This document shows positions 38,488 to 48,835 of a DNA stretch of 64,000 nucleotides, piece by piece. The DNA is taken from contig NZ_BBDM01000014.1 in the NCBI RefSeq assembly GCF_001316245.1, forward strand, positions 1 through 64,000. The letters are read 5' to 3'. Position numbers and translations under genes: made by a program. How positions within the stretch are numbered: the first letter of the stretch is position 1; each line of letters starts with the position of its first letter. The stretch is from Vulcanisaeta sp. JCM 14467 (lineage in GTDB: Archaea; Thermoproteota; Thermoprotei; Thermoproteales; Thermocladiaceae). The notes under the pieces were generated by a model. That model ran no database searches. It was not told the DNA's origin and saw only the letters and a program-made list of their open reading frames with translations.

Positions 38488-39968
38488 TCATGCAGGTGGC
38501 GGTAGACCTGCGAAGAAGGCTATTGATAGCGCCAATGCTATTAGTATTATTATTGTCAACGACACCACATATGCAGCAATCATACGGCCAGCCTTGATCT
38601 CGGCAAGTGTCTTAAACCTGGTCGTTAGACCTATTGACATGAAGGTTAGGGCGAAGAAGAAGTACCTGAACAACTCCGTCTGTGGCGTTATACCACCTGT
38701 CATGAACTTCCAAGATGCAGCGGCGCCTACTGCGAAGCCGATACCCCACAGTATTAGCCACGTGGCTAAATACCCAAGGACAAACTTGGGGAACCTAAAC
38801 CAAATCTGAATCGCAGGAACTTTCTCTCCAGGCTTTCTCTCTACCCTGGTTACCCATATCACGGCCAGTATGAATGCCCACAGCCCAATCCATATGTCGA
38901 TAAACACCTTAGTCATGACCGCGGTTGTTAACACCCAACTCTTATAGACAGCAAGACCTGATTGGGCACTAATTAGGGCGTCAGCTAAGGCACCGCTGGC
39001 CGCAGCAGCGCCATCGGTCTTAACGGACAAGCCCATCCAGGCGCCAGCCGCGTATGGCGCCCATTTCAGGAACGTAGCAGCCACAAAAGGTAGTACTACC
39101 AATTCCACGGCAGCAAATAGCACGATTATTGATGCGACGGTGGCCGGTACTATTGACGGAGCGCCTATCGCCGCGGCGGTGGCTATGGCCGCCGACACGC
39201 CACATATACTGACGCCGGACGCCAATGTTGCTGCCCACTTAATATCTAACTTAAACACCTTATAAGATATTAAGTAAGAGATTGGCCAGTAGATTAGGTA
39301 GGCGGCGACTATGGCTATTAACGACCTCTCCACAAGCCTACGGCCAGCGATATGTACCTAAGGGATGAAGCACCGATTAACGCTCCGAGGAGGACTATGG
39401 CGGTCTTTATGTACCACTCGGTCCTAGCCCCGGTCTCCAAAACCGCTGGTAATTTCTTGTAAAATACTACGTTGGATATGAATAAACCTATGAGGAGTAG
39501 GTATATTAGTATACCGTCTGCCCCCACGGGTATTGACCAGTTAATGTGAAGCTTTGCATACTGGTCAGGCGTGGCATTGAAATATGCATAGCCGAAGAGC
39601 CACCAGAAGCCGAAGGTTAGTATGAACATTATTGTGAAACCAGCCAGGAACCTCTTGACATTATGCCCCATTAGCCAGGCTGCGAAGGTGAGGATTGCAA
39701 GCAGGAATATGTAGAAGAAGAGCACGCTAAGTACTGGGCTCAGGCCCTGGTATGCCTTAGTCATGGTTAGTGCTTGCCCGACAATTATAATGCTCTTTGA
39801 GGGGTCTAGCCACGGTGCCGAGACCCTGGGGACCCAGCCAAGTAGGTAGATGCCGTAATAGCCAGGTAGTGATAGGAAGAAGATTAGAAGTCCAATCCAC
39901 AATGCCCACCAATCCTCCTTCTTCCATAGCGATGACCAGTCAATCTTTACCGCTGCCTGGGTCGCCAT
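38488..39968 (-). CDS. YeiH/UPF0324-type membrane transporter, one frameshift
   Basis: This polytopic protein of about 493 residues belongs to the putative sulfate exporter family (Cons_hypoth698). The N-terminal half (39318-39968) has about six helices and an extended loop DPSKSIIIVGQALTMTKAYQG. The frame breaks near 39330 and continues GRRLVERSLIAIVAAYLIYWPISY. The family core ASGVSICGVSAAIATAAAIGAPSIV (Gly-Ser-x-Cys-Gly loop) and FFFALTFMSIGLTTRFKTLAEI are intact. The usual length of YeiH is about 350; here the N-terminus is longer, a version seen in some archaea. Substrate is unknown. Confidence 0.78.
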
Positions 39969-40185
39969 ACTTATCGTATTAGTTTTGCAGATGTCAAAAA
40001 TAAGACTTATTACATTTACCTAAGGCTTTCAATGCGAAATAATATTTAAAAATCTTTAATCACATAATCAATTTTATGATTGATAATTTCAAAATTATGA
40101 TAATAAATACTAATTTATCATAAATACTTTAGTTCAGTGTAAAAGCATACTTATACATTAGCTATTTTAACTTAGGAGAAATCTT

Positions 40186-40194
40186 TTTATATAA
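40186..40194 (+). promoter_or_regulatory. TATA box of the second vapBC pair
   Basis: TTTATATAA at 40186-40194 lies about 23 bases before the GTG at 40213, a spacing for a leaderless transcript. It sits in a region of about 240 bases that is very rich in A/T and otherwise empty. Confidence 0.5.
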
Positions 40195-40212
40195 GTAAAT
40201 TTATAGTTCATT

Positions 40213-40452
40213 GTGAAGGTACTGGTTAAGGTTACTAGGAATTACCAGGTCACGATACCCGCGAGCGTCAGGGAGAGGCTTGGGATAAGGATTGGTGATT
40301 TGCTAAGTGTTGAGGTTGATGGTGACCGGATTATACTTAGGAAGGTTGTTCAGGAGATACCAACGATTAGGTTGGGTAGGGAGTTGACGATTGATGATAT
40401 TGATAGGCTCATTGAGGAGGGCTTGATGAGAAATGCCGGAGGCAGTGATTGA
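40213..40452 (+). CDS. VapB-type antitoxin, AbrB fold
   Basis: The protein has 79 residues. The AbrB hairpin is KVTRNYQVTIPASVRERLGIRIGDLLSVEVDGDRIIL, followed by a tail LGRELTIDDIDRLIEEGLM that should wrap around the toxin. The GTG start at 40213 fits the TATA spacing. It overlaps the PIN gene by 20 bases, so translation is coupled. It likely binds its own promoter. It differs clearly from the antitoxin at 8062, so the two pairs are not recent duplicates. Confidence 0.88.
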   Translation: MKVLVKVTRNYQVTIPASVRERLGIRIGDLLSVEVDGDRIILRKVVQEIPTIRLGRELTIDDIDRLIEEGLMRNAGGSD

Positions 40453-40840
40453 TACTAATGCATTGATATTTTACATCGTTGAGGACGCTAGGGAGCACGC
40501 TAAGGCTGTTAAGGTCCTTGATGGTTTGGATAGGTGGTTTTTACCGCACATAGTTATTTATGAACTGACCTGGTTCTTTAAGTCGATTAATCTATCGAGA
40601 GAACGCGCCCTGGATATACTAAGCAGTGTAATTAGTCATAGGAAGGCAATTCTAGTATGTAATGATGATGTAATTAAGTGGGTATTACACGTAATGCGAG
40701 GTTCCGACTGGGGTCTTGGAAGTTTTAATGATTTAATGGTATTGGGGACGGCTCGTGTACTGAATAAACCATTGATTACGTTTGATGAGAAACTTAGGAG
40801 GAGGGCTAAGAGACTGGGCGTTGAAGTTCTTGAGGTTTAG
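40433..40840 (+). CDS. VapC-type PIN-domain toxin RNase
   Basis: The product has 135 residues with PIN motifs AVIDTNALIFYI (first Asp), IVIYELTWFF (Glu), LGSFNDLMVLGTA (Asp) and PLITFDEKLRRRAK (last acidic residue). All four metal-binding acids appear present, so it should be an active RNase when free of VapB. The gene follows its antitoxin with a 20-base overlap, and the ureohydrolase gene begins 10 bases after its stop, so the two may share a transcript. Confidence 0.88.
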   Translation: MPEAVIDTNALIFYIVEDAREHAKAVKVLDGLDRWFLPHIVIYELTWFFKSINLSRERALDILSSVISHRKAILVCNDDVIKWVLHVMRGSDWGLGSFNDLMVLGTARVLNKPLITFDEKLRRRAKRLGVEVLEV

Positions 40841-40849
40841 TACTTTAAT

Positions 40850-41782
40850 ATGGTTGCTCTATACTGGGTCTGTATGCGATTTGTCAGGGAGTCTGCGTAT
40901 AAGTTCATTAAGGACCCTGGTGACGTCAGGATCGGCGAGGTAATTAAAAGGGGTTGGATTAGCGGTGACGTTGGGATCCTCGGTGTTCCCTGGGACGGCG
41001 CAGTAGGCACCAGGCCGGGCTCAAGGCTCGCGCCGGCGAGGATTAGGTCTTGGCTATACTCATCACCGTACATACTCAATGGCATTTCAATCGTAGACCT
41101 CGGTGATGTTGACGTGGTCGTCGGTGATCATGACGAGACCTGGCGTAGGGTTGAGGAGACAGTTAGTGAGGCCCTGGGACTTGTTAGGGAATTGATCGTG
41201 ATTGGCGGCGATAGTACCACGTCCTACGCCGCGTTTAGGGGGTTGAGGAGGACTATTAGCGGTGACTTGGCATACGTACTGCTTGATGCACACCCTGACG
41301 TTAGGGTCGTCACCGAGGGCTTAACGAGTGGACAGGTGATCAGGTGGATTAGGAATGTAGATCCCAACGCCTACATAGCCATAATTGGCGTTAGAACCTA
41401 CTCAAATGCGCCCTACCTATTTGATGAAGCCAGGAAATTGAGTGTCGAGATCTACACAATGGACCAGGTTGATTCCCTGGGCATCAATGAGGTGATTAAG
41501 GAAATCACGAACAAAATCGGCAATAGGACCACGCACCTAAGCATTAACCTAGACGTCGTAGACCCAGCCTACGCACCAGGCGTCAACAGCCCATCACCCG
41601 GTGGCTTCACGTCCAGGGAAGCCATAAAGCTCATCCACGAACTAAGCACAAGGCTAAAACCCAGGATCTTCGACGTAGTCGAGGTAACACCACCCTTCGA
41701 CATAAACGACATAACAAGCATGCTCGCATCAACACTAATAACCAACGCCATATGGGTTAGTAAGACGCGACCTTTTAACTAG
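40850..41782 (+). CDS. Ureohydrolase family (agmatinase/formiminoglutamase-like), first His ligand replaced
   Basis: The protein has 310 residues (ATG 40874 is an alternative start, 8 codons in). It has the arginase/agmatinase fold: GVPWDGAVGTRPGSRLAPARIR, LIVIGGDSTTSYAAFRGL, LLDAHPDVR (metal ligands) and SINLDVVDPAYAPGVNSPSPGG (two Asp ligands). In the family the first motif is GGDHS; here it reads GGDST, so one manganese ligand is lost. With hutH, hutU and hutI in the window, formiminoglutamate hydrolysis (HutG) is the attractive role, though agmatinase or guanidinobutyrase is equally consistent by sequence. The missing His leaves activity uncertain. Confidence 0.75.
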   Translation: MVALYWVCMRFVRESAYKFIKDPGDVRIGEVIKRGWISGDVGILGVPWDGAVGTRPGSRLAPARIRSWLYSSPYILNGISIVDLGDVDVVVGDHDETWRRVEETVSEALGLVRELIVIGGDSTTSYAAFRGLRRTISGDLAYVLLDAHPDVRVVTEGLTSGQVIRWIRNVDPNAYIAIIGVRTYSNAPYLFDEARKLSVEIYTMDQVDSLGINEVIKEITNKIGNRTTHLSINLDVVDPAYAPGVNSPSPGGFTSREAIKLIHELSTRLKPRIFDVVEVTPPFDINDITSMLASTLITNAIWVSKTRPFN

Positions 41783-41838
41783 GATTATGGTAATGTTAAT
41801 TTTAAATTGAAATTTGAAAACTATTCAAATGCTGCAGA

Positions 41839-42471
41839 TCACTTAATGTATTTCCTAAGTCTATTCTCAGCCTCCTCCCAATTTAGTACATTCCAAATAG
41901 CATCTATGTAACCGTTCCTGTTATTTTTATATTGGAGGTAATAAGCATGTTCAAATTCGTCGATTATGAGTAGGATTGGTAGTTCTGCGATGTGTTGGTT
42001 GTAGTGGTTTTCGAAGGTTGTGAATTCTAGGTTTCCGGTTTCTGGGTCGTAGTATAGTACTGTCCATCCGCAGCCTGGTAGTGATCTCATGACTTCGGTG
42101 AATAGTGCTTTGAATTTGTCGAAGCTTCCGAATTGCTTTGTTATTAAGTCGCCTAGGTAGCCGCCTGGTTTTCCGCCGCCCTTTCCTGGTGGTGCCATTG
42201 AGTGCCAGTAGAGTGTGTGTAGTTTGTGTCCGTTTACGTTGAAGAAGAGGTTCCTTAGTAGTCCCTGTATGTCGTAGCTCGTCACCTCACCCTTTATTAT
42301 CTTCTCGAGCCTTTCTATTGTTGCGTTTGCCCCATTCACATAGCCCTTATGGTGCCCATTATAATGTACGTCAATTACTTGACCGCTTATGTGGGGCTCA
42401 AGGGCATTTATTGAATATGGTAGTGGTGGTAGTTCATACCTTTTGAAGAGTGTTGCTGGGAGACTCATCAA
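41839..42471 (-). CDS. sod: Iron/manganese superoxide dismutase
   Basis: This intact 210-residue enzyme removes superoxide. N-terminal [18 protein letters not shown] is the family start. Metal ligands are in [11 protein letters not shown] (His), [13 protein letters not shown] (His) and [15 protein letters not shown] (Asp and His). The [15 protein letters not shown] loop is that of archaeal Fe/Mn enzymes. Codon usage changes inside the gene: from about 41950 to 42290 nearly all codons end in A or C (GAA, AAA, TTC, CTA), while the ends use GAG and AAG. The gene lies convergent with the ureohydrolase and upstream of the divergent CaCA exchanger. Confidence 0.93.
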   Translation of the reverse strand: MMSLPATLFKRYELPPLPYSINALEPHISGQVIDVHYNGHHKGYVNGANATIERLEKIIKGEVTSYDIQGLLRNLFFNVNGHKLHTLYWHSMAPPGKGGGKPGGYLGDLITKQFGSFDKFKALFTEVMRSLPGCGWTVLYYDPETGNLEFTTFENHYNQHIAELPILLIIDEFEHAYYLQYKNNRNGYIDAIWNVLNWEEAENRLRKYIK

Positions 42472-42540
42472 GCCCTTGTGTGGGTTGGACTTATTAAATG
42501 TTGCCTTTTCATTATTTTGGCTGGGGTTGATAAAGTGCTA

Positions 42541-43537
42541 ATGATCATACTATACGTAATTGCTGGATTCCTTTCCGTATTAGTTGGTGGTTGGCTCTTT
42601 ACCAACGCCATGGAATACATTAGTTATAGGTACAGGTTGGTACCTCCTTCGTTGGCGCCATTTTGTCGCCAATCCTCACATCACTGCCGGAGTTGATAGT
42701 GTTTTTGGTAGCCCTCCTGCTTTATGGTGATGCTTCAGGTGAGGATGTTGCTGTGGGCACAATCATTGGTGAACCGTTTGTGGTATCCACAATTATATAC
42801 CCGCTGATATTCATTATAGCCGCCGTTGGGTTTTATCTGAAGCGTAGGGGTGATGTTGTTCTCGAGGTCGATAGGGTATTAGTGATACCCTTCGCGGTTG
42901 TTATAGCGTTATTCCCCACGGTACTCTTGCCCGCCCTCATTAAGTCACCGTTAATCAGGTTCTCAATAGCTGTGTCTTTAATCGTGGTCTACCTATTGTA
43001 TATTCATGTCATGAGGGGTCGACAGGGCATCGTGATAGAGGATTATGAGGGACTATACGCGCTTAAAATCGTTAAAGGGATTAGGGTTAGAGAATGGTTA
43101 CTGCTCACTCTTCAACTTGGCATTTCAGTGGTATTGTTGTTCATTGGCTCAAATGCATGGTGGAGGGCATCATTGACTTATCCAGAAGCCTGACGCTTGA
43201 TGTGATGGGGTTGTCAATAATCATAATACCAACGGCCACGGTTCTCCCTGAGTCAATAACCGCGGTTATATGGACGTGGAGGGAGCGTGATACCATGGCC
43301 GTCGCCGCATTAATTGGCGAAAAAGTCCTGTACTCAACGGTCTACCCAGCCCTGGCACTGCTTACCACCAGGTGGTTATTAAGTATTGAAGCCATAATCG
43401 GCGTTATTGTGGTTGAGGTGGTGTCAGCAATAATGCTTTACCACGTTATTAAGGGAAGGCTTACCTGGGACGTGGCAGTGATCGGGCTGGCTGGTTACCT
43501 GGTCTACATCCTTGTCCTAATTAATCATGGTATTTAA
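42541..43537 (+). CDS. CaCA-type cation exchanger, two frame breaks
   Basis: This membrane protein of about 332 residues carries the two inverted alpha repeats of sodium/calcium exchangers: GAILSPILTSLPELIVFLVALL and GLSIIIIPTATVLPESITAVIW, each with the Pro-Glu ion-binding pair. The ATG at 42541 starts with ILYVIAGFLSVLVGGWLFTNAMEYISYRY; a break near 42640-42655 joins it to FVGAILSP, and another near 43170 joins GSNAWW to IIDLSRSLTLDVMG. It probably exchanges Ca or another cation for Na or H. The alpha motifs are complete, so the breaks are best seen as errors. Confidence 0.75.
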
Positions 43538-44008
43538 TGCCCATGAATGATCAACGATTAGTAAGGACTACGATCCACTGATGATTAATGAGGCGCTCCA
43601 GCCGATGAAAATAGCCGAGAGGGCTTGAGTTACGAGAGAAATAACCGTAAGTGGGAAGTGCCTGGTTCGGCGTTGAAGTTCTCATTAACCCTGCACACTA
43701 GGCCAATGGTGGTCATGGGCTATAAACGCCTAACGCAGTAACTTAACCACGTACCTCATCACCCTACTCAGCGTTATTTCTCTCTCGCCAACCTCGTCAC
43801 CGCATGCGTATCTGACCCTCACGGTCTTTGACCCCTCGCTCGTGATTACATATGTCACGCGTTACCTCGGCTTAAATAAGTCGTTGCTCAGTGTCCTTAC
43901 CTGCTTGATGGCTTTGACGTCCTCATCTGAGTCCTCGGTGTGGTGGTTTTGATTGGCCCTGGGCACGTGTAGTGCCTTATTAATCCAGTTGAGGATTCAG
44001 TAATCAGT
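43538..44008. other. Gene-poor interval with small decayed ORFs
   Basis: The 471 bases between the exchanger and PaRep2b hold no convincing gene. Short frames such as MKIAERA and a 42-residue minus-strand ORF (43730-43858) look like remnants. Such debris is typical near PaRep2b copies. No tRNA or repeat array is visible. Confidence 0.5.
43730..43858 (-). CDS. Possible small unknown ORF
   Basis: From GTG 43858 to the TAG at 43730 a 42-residue frame reads MTYVITSEGSKTVRVRY, then ACGDEVGEREITLSRVM, ending RYVVKLLR. The regular beta-strand pattern suggests real or recently real coding sequence. No family is recognised, and it may be a fragment of a larger decayed gene. Confidence 0.3.
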   Translation of the reverse strand: MTYVITSEGSKTVRVRYACGDEVGEREITLSRVMRYVVKLLR

Positions 44009-45623
44009 ATGTCCAGTGCTCTGGACGAGCTTAGTGAACCCAACATGGAGCTTTTGAGAAGGAATAAATTCTGCATGGGCATTAAGCGTGGCAGGGAGCA
44101 TCAATGTGGTAGCGATGCTGATGAAAACGCCATAAACAAAGCCGTTGAATTACTGGCCGAAGCTGTTAGGCGAATTCTGAGGTGGAGGGTTTGGGACTCA
44201 TGGTGGGTTGAGGAGATAATGGATGAATGGCTGGAGAAACGGGATAGGCTTGAGGTCCAGTTAAGGGGCAAGTACAGCGAGGAGGTCATAAATGACCTCC
44301 TAGGACTAGTCGATAAGTTCGTAAGTTATAATGAGCGGTTCTTGAACTACTGGCGTGAAGTCGGCAGCGAGGTCAGGAAATTAATTGATGATTTGCTGAG
44401 TGGTAGGGCTGAGGTCATTATTTGGGAGGGTGAGAAGGGGATAAGCGTGCATGGAGAACACGTGACGTTAGAAGTGAATAAAAGCACCGGTGGTATAACG
44501 GTTTGTTTGGTGCTTAGCGACCTTGGGGGCGTGACGATTAGGATACCTGGTGTGTTTGCAATGACGATGAGTAAGGAGGAGTACGAGAAGTTCATCAATG
44601 GGGTGCTCAGGGCATTACGTGGAGGCCTTGAGGAGGCTGATGGGGTTGTTTTTAAGGGTAAGGCGGCCATGGGAACAACGCAGATCTGGCAAGTAATTGC
44701 TTGGGCGCTACTTTATCCAAGTGTGCATGTTCTTATAGATGCAATTAATGTCAATGAGAGTGATGTATCAATAACCTGGTACTTGAAGACGACGGTAGAA
44801 GCACTTAAAGGCAAGATCCTCAAGAACGTTGGTAAGCTCAGCAAGGAGGAGGTTTTAGCATTCATGTTCACTGCTGTATTAGGTGATGGTAGTGCGGAGA
44901 TTATAAAAGTTATAAGGAATGGTCATGTTTACGATGAGGCTGTGATTAAAATGACAATGTCAGATGAGAGGTATAAAGTGTGGGAGCCGCTTTTTGAGAG
45001 GTTGGAGAGCATGGGCTTTAGGAATGGCAAGCCTAGCTTAAGCAATAGTAATGTGGTCAATGTGAGGTTTTACGGAAGCAATGCCATTGGCTTGGCGAGG
45101 GCTATGATAAATGTCCTGCCGCCTGTGTTACGTGACATATTCGATGCCCTAAACTTCGAGAAGTGGCTGAATTTACGGCGAATAGCCGAAATGGAGTTGA
45201 AGTTCAGAAAGGGCGAGATGCAAGTAGACGTGACTGGCTATAAGTTCACAGTGTGTGCTCGAAAGAGGACCGTTGTGTTGATACACCAAGTAAGGGATAG
45301 GGTTGAGGCCGAGAAGGTCATTAATGCATTAAAGGCTAAATACGGCAATGAGTTTCACGCCTACATTAATAAGAGGGGTAAATACTTAGCCGTCATAGTA
45401 CCAGCATATGTGGTTGAAAAGTACGACGACATTAAGGAGCAAGTCATTGAAGTGCTACGTAGGAAGCTCGAGAAAACAAAGGACGAGAAGAAAAAAAGAG
45501 GAAATAGCTAAAGCCATAAAGAGGTTGGCACCCACAGAGGGAGACGGCAGCGGTCAGCGGCCCATTTTCCTAACCAATATAAGTATTTGTTCGCCCAATG
45601 ATAATTCCATCATTAACACTTAA
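44009..45623 (+). CDS. PaRep2b protein, one late frameshift
   Basis: This is the longest copy in the window, about 537 residues once the run of A near 45487-45495 is repaired (EKKK then EEIAKAIKRLAPTEG). The N-terminal 130 residues are helical and charged. The middle has ITVCLVLSDLGGVTIRIPGVFAMTMSKEEYEKFI. Residues about 285-380 have KEEVLAFMFTAVLGDGSAEIIKV and FERLESMGFRNGKPSLSN, which look like the LAGLIDADG fold (helix ending in GDG, then beta-rich part). The tail VVNVRFYG to EKYDDIKEQVIEVLRRK matches the fragment at 1-492. Function is unknown; the multicopy state suggests a selfish element. Upstream promoter is not clear. Confidence 0.75.
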
Positions 45624-45657
45624 AACTTAATATTAAGGTATATTAAGTCTTGTCTAC

Positions 45658-46629
45658 ATGCCTAGGGCTTTACTTGGACGTGTTTGGGTTGGTGATGGTG
45701 AGCCTGTTAGGATTGTTGGCGTTATTAATGTTAGTCCTGAGTCCTTCTTTAAGGGTTCGGTTAGGAGGTCTGTTGATGAGGTTGTTAAGGCTGCCGAGTC
45801 CATGATCGCCAATGGCGTTGATGTTATTGACATTGGTGGTATGTCCACGGCACCGTATAACAAGACCGTGATAAGCGCCGATGAGGAGATCAATAGGGTG
45901 GTACCAGTGATCAAGGCCTTGAAGAGTGAGTTTCCAGAGTTGACAATATCCATCGATACCTTCAGGGCTGGGGTTGCCGAGGCCGCGCTGGAGGCTGGTG
46001 CTGACGTTGTTAATGACGTGACTGGTTTGAAGGGTGATAGGGACATTGTGCGTGTCATAGCCGACCACGGAGCCTCGGTAATAATCATGGCCAGGGAGAG
46101 GGCGCCTAGCCAGGGTGATCCTATTAGTAGGACTGTGAATGCCCTGAGGGAGAGCATTGAGGCGGCGTTGGGTAGTGGCGTTAAGGATGATGGCATAGTA
46201 ATCGACCCTGGAGTTGGCGCCTGGCCGCCGTTGAGTATAGACCCAATCCTCACTGGTGGTGAGCCATTGAGGGGTGACTACATACGTGGCGATAAGACCT
46301 ATCCCTGGTACTCCTGGGACTCAATAATAATAACGGGCATTGGCAGGATAAGAAGCGAGTTGAACAGACCAGTCCTCGTGGGTATTTCCAGGAAGTCCTT
46401 CCTAGAGCGTTTAATGCGTAGGAGGGCCCCACCCGAGGAGAGGCTGTTCGCGTCAGTAGCCGCTGAGGCGATTGCCGTGCTTATGGGCGCGGATGCCGTT
46501 AGGACGCATAACATTGGCGAGAGTAGGGATGCCGTTAGGGTTGCCGAGGCCCTTAGGCAATGCCTGGGTAAGGACCCGAGTAAGTGCAATGAGGAGTTGA
46601 TTAGGCTTGTCAATGCCGGTAATCGTTAA
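45658..46629 (+). CDS. folP: Dihydropteroate synthase-like
   Basis: This intact 323-residue TIM barrel belongs to the pterin-binding family. Motifs are VGVINVSPESFFKGS, GVDVIDIGGMSTAPYN (usually GGESTRP), ISIDTFRAGVAEAALEAGADVVNDVTGL, VLVGISRKSFL, and AVRTHNIGESRDAVRVAEAL. The pterin site residues are kept, but the p-aminobenzoate loop differs (MSTAP), as in archaea that make methanopterin-like or modified folates where the phosphate-linked ribofuranosyl aminobenzoate pathway works. It may thus not be a standard FolP. The gene rpiA starts 24 bases downstream. Confidence 0.82.
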   Translation: MPRALLGRVWVGDGEPVRIVGVINVSPESFFKGSVRRSVDEVVKAAESMIANGVDVIDIGGMSTAPYNKTVISADEEINRVVPVIKALKSEFPELTISIDTFRAGVAEAALEAGADVVNDVTGLKGDRDIVRVIADHGASVIIMARERAPSQGDPISRTVNALRESIEAALGSGVKDDGIVIDPGVGAWPPLSIDPILTGGEPLRGDYIRGDKTYPWYSWDSIIITGIGRIRSELNRPVLVGISRKSFLERLMRRRAPPEERLFASVAAEAIAVLMGADAVRTHNIGESRDAVRVAEALRQCLGKDPSKCNEELIRLVNAGNR

Positions 46630-46653
46630 AATTAATTAGGGGAGCGGAATTCC

Positions 46654-47355
46654 GTGGGTAGTATTGATAGGGCTAGGGAGGTTGCGGCCAGGGAGGCACT
46701 TAAGTACGTCAGGAGTGGTCAAGTGATTGGCGTCGGTACTGGCTCGACGGCGATGCTCTTCCTTAGGGAGCTCCATAAATCAATAATCAATGGCGCGGTG
46801 AGTAACGTCCTTCTCGTCCCAACATCGACGGAGACCGAGATCGAGATCGTGAGGCTTGGGTTGGTTAATCTATTGCGCTACCCCTGGCAAGTCGACCACA
46901 TCGACGTAGCAATCGATGGTGCCGATGAGGTTGATTATGGGAAGAATTTAATTAAGGGTGGTGGTGCGGCCCTGACGAGGGAGAAGATAATTGATTACTG
47001 GGCTAGGGAGTTCATAGTGATTGTTGATGAGTCCAAGGTTTTCAACTCAATACCAAGTAAGCACCCAATACCCATTGAGGTAATACCCTTTGCCTGGTCC
47101 ATAGTTAGGACTAGACTCGAGGAGCTTGGTGGGACTGCTGAGCTTAGGTTTGGTAGTGGTAAGAGGGGTCCCGTGGTGACTGATAATGGTAACTACATAA
47201 TTGACTACATGCCCAAATCCGTGATAAACATTGAGGAGTTAGAGAGGGTAATTAAGGAGATACCTGGCGTTGTCGAGGTCGGCATATTTAATGGCAAGAG
47301 AGTTTCCAGGGTAATAATCGGTAAGGTGGACGGGTCCGTAATCACTATGGATTAA
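46654..47355 (+). CDS. rpiA: Ribose-5-phosphate isomerase A
   Basis: The product has 233 residues and interconverts ribose 5-phosphate and ribulose 5-phosphate. Visible are GVGTGSTAMLFL (phosphate loop), VPTSTETE, DVAIDGADEVDYGKNLIKGGGAALTREKI (catalytic Asp, Glu and Lys) and VPVITDNGNYIIDY-like GPVVTDNGNYIIDY. The GTG start at 46654 gives normal length. It follows folP closely, so the two are likely one transcript. Its 3' end overlaps the convergent hutH by 11 bases. Confidence 0.93.
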   Translation: MGSIDRAREVAAREALKYVRSGQVIGVGTGSTAMLFLRELHKSIINGAVSNVLLVPTSTETEIEIVRLGLVNLLRYPWQVDHIDVAIDGADEVDYGKNLIKGGGAALTREKIIDYWAREFIVIVDESKVFNSIPSKHPIPIEVIPFAWSIVRTRLEELGGTAELRFGSGKRGPVVTDNGNYIIDYMPKSVINIEELERVIKEIPGVVEVGIFNGKRVSRVIIGKVDGSVITMD

Positions 47356-48835
47356 TCCTTAAGTCAACGAGACTTGAAAGTTCGTCAATCGCATTTACTA
47401 GCCTTGTTATTGCCTCATTATGTGATTGAGCTCCTGAAACGTACTTACTGATTATGTCATAGACGCGTGTGGTTATCTTACCACAATTTCTACATGCATT
47501 ATTAGCATTAGCCACTACGTAGGTATCATAGGCGAGTATTGCTATTAACTGCGCAATTGATGAATTAACCTCATGAAGCTTCATTGCGGAGTTAGCACTC
47601 ATTGAATTGATATCCTCCTGAAAACCACTTGTTGGTATGTTCTGGACCGTGGACGGCATTGCCAGCTCCCTTAGTCTCGCCGATAATGCGGCAGCGGTGT
47701 ATTGAGTTAGCATTAGACCAACACGCCAGGGACCATTGGCAAGATAGTTATTGACGCGTTAATCTCCCTCCTAAGTAATTGAGCGATTTGCCTCTCGATT
47801 AAATTACCAAGCACGGCGAGCGAGGTGCTGAGTAGATCCGTTGATAGTGCTATGTATTGGCCGTGGAAGTGGCAGGTTGAGTAAACGCTATTATTAATTA
47901 TTATTGGATTATCGCTCACCGAGTTAACTTCATTTAATACATTACGCAGCGCCCAACTAAGCGCATCGAGTACCGAACCAAGCACTTGGGGCATGCACCT
48001 TATTGAGTATGGGTCCTGAACCCTACCGCTAGTATTCACGTTCCTGCTATCGACCAATAACTCACTAATGACCTTTGCAACCTCAAGTTCACCCCTATGT
48101 AACTTTACGGAATTAGCTTCAACACTTAATGGGGCTGAGCCTGCCCGCGCCGTCTCAATCATAAGCGCCATAACGGCCACGGCAGCCTTCAACAATCTAT
48201 ACGAGTCCCAAATGCCTAATGATGCAATGGCTGCGCTATAGCTGGTCCCGTTAATTAGCGACAGTGCCTCCTTATAACTAAGCCTTAGCTCATCAAGCCC
48301 AGCCAACTTAAGGGCCTCGGCACTGGTCATGACCCTACCCTGGTATTTAACGAACCCCCTACCCAATAGCTAATGCCACGTGAGCTAGCGGTGCTAAATC
48401 CCCTGAGGCGCCCACTGAACCGTATCTCGGGATTAATGGTGTTATCCTCATGTTTAGGAAATTAACCAGCCTATTCACGATCACCTCCCTAATACCACTG
48501 TACCCCAGGGATAATTGATGTGCTCTAATTAGCATCGTTGCCCTAACCCAATCATCAGGTGCATAATCGCCAACGCCAGTTGCATGGTCGATGAGCATCT
48601 CCAGCGAGTACTTAGCCACGTCCTCCGGGTTAACAGTAACATTGTATAGGTCGCCAAGTCCTGTATTAACGCCGTATATCCTCACATTGCCATGAATGAG
48701 CTCCTCAAGGACCTTACGGGACCGCCCCATAGCACTTAGGGCCTCATTACTTATCTCGACTTCCTCGTAATTCCTGGAAACTTCGACAATATCCGTTAAA
48801 GACAAGTACATGCCTGTTCCTATTTTTACGACCAT
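47345..48835 (-). CDS. hutH: Histidine ammonia-lyase, two frame breaks
   Basis: This enzyme, about 496 residues repaired, removes ammonia from histidine to give urocanate, the first step of degradation. The N-terminal part has NVRIYGVNTGLGDL (catalytic Tyr54) and GSVGASGDLAPLAH, where Ala143-Ser-Gly145 form the MIO prosthetic group. Frame breaks near 48362 (joining AHVALAIG to GFVKYQGRV) and near 47713 (joining the middle part, VSDNPIIINN and HFHGQYIALSTDLL, to MLTQYTAAALSARL). The end has TVQNIPTSGFQEDINSM. Length and MIO fit HutH; phenylalanine or tyrosine lyases are unlikely given hutU and hutI here. It is divergent from an APC permease. Confidence 0.9.

Noticed and set aside
40213..40840. 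Second vapBC as a recent duplicate of the first
   Set aside because: The two antitoxins and toxins share only family motifs.
43538..43730. C/D-box-like TGATGA motifs
   Set aside because: Box order and spacing are wrong and the stretch looks like decayed coding sequence.
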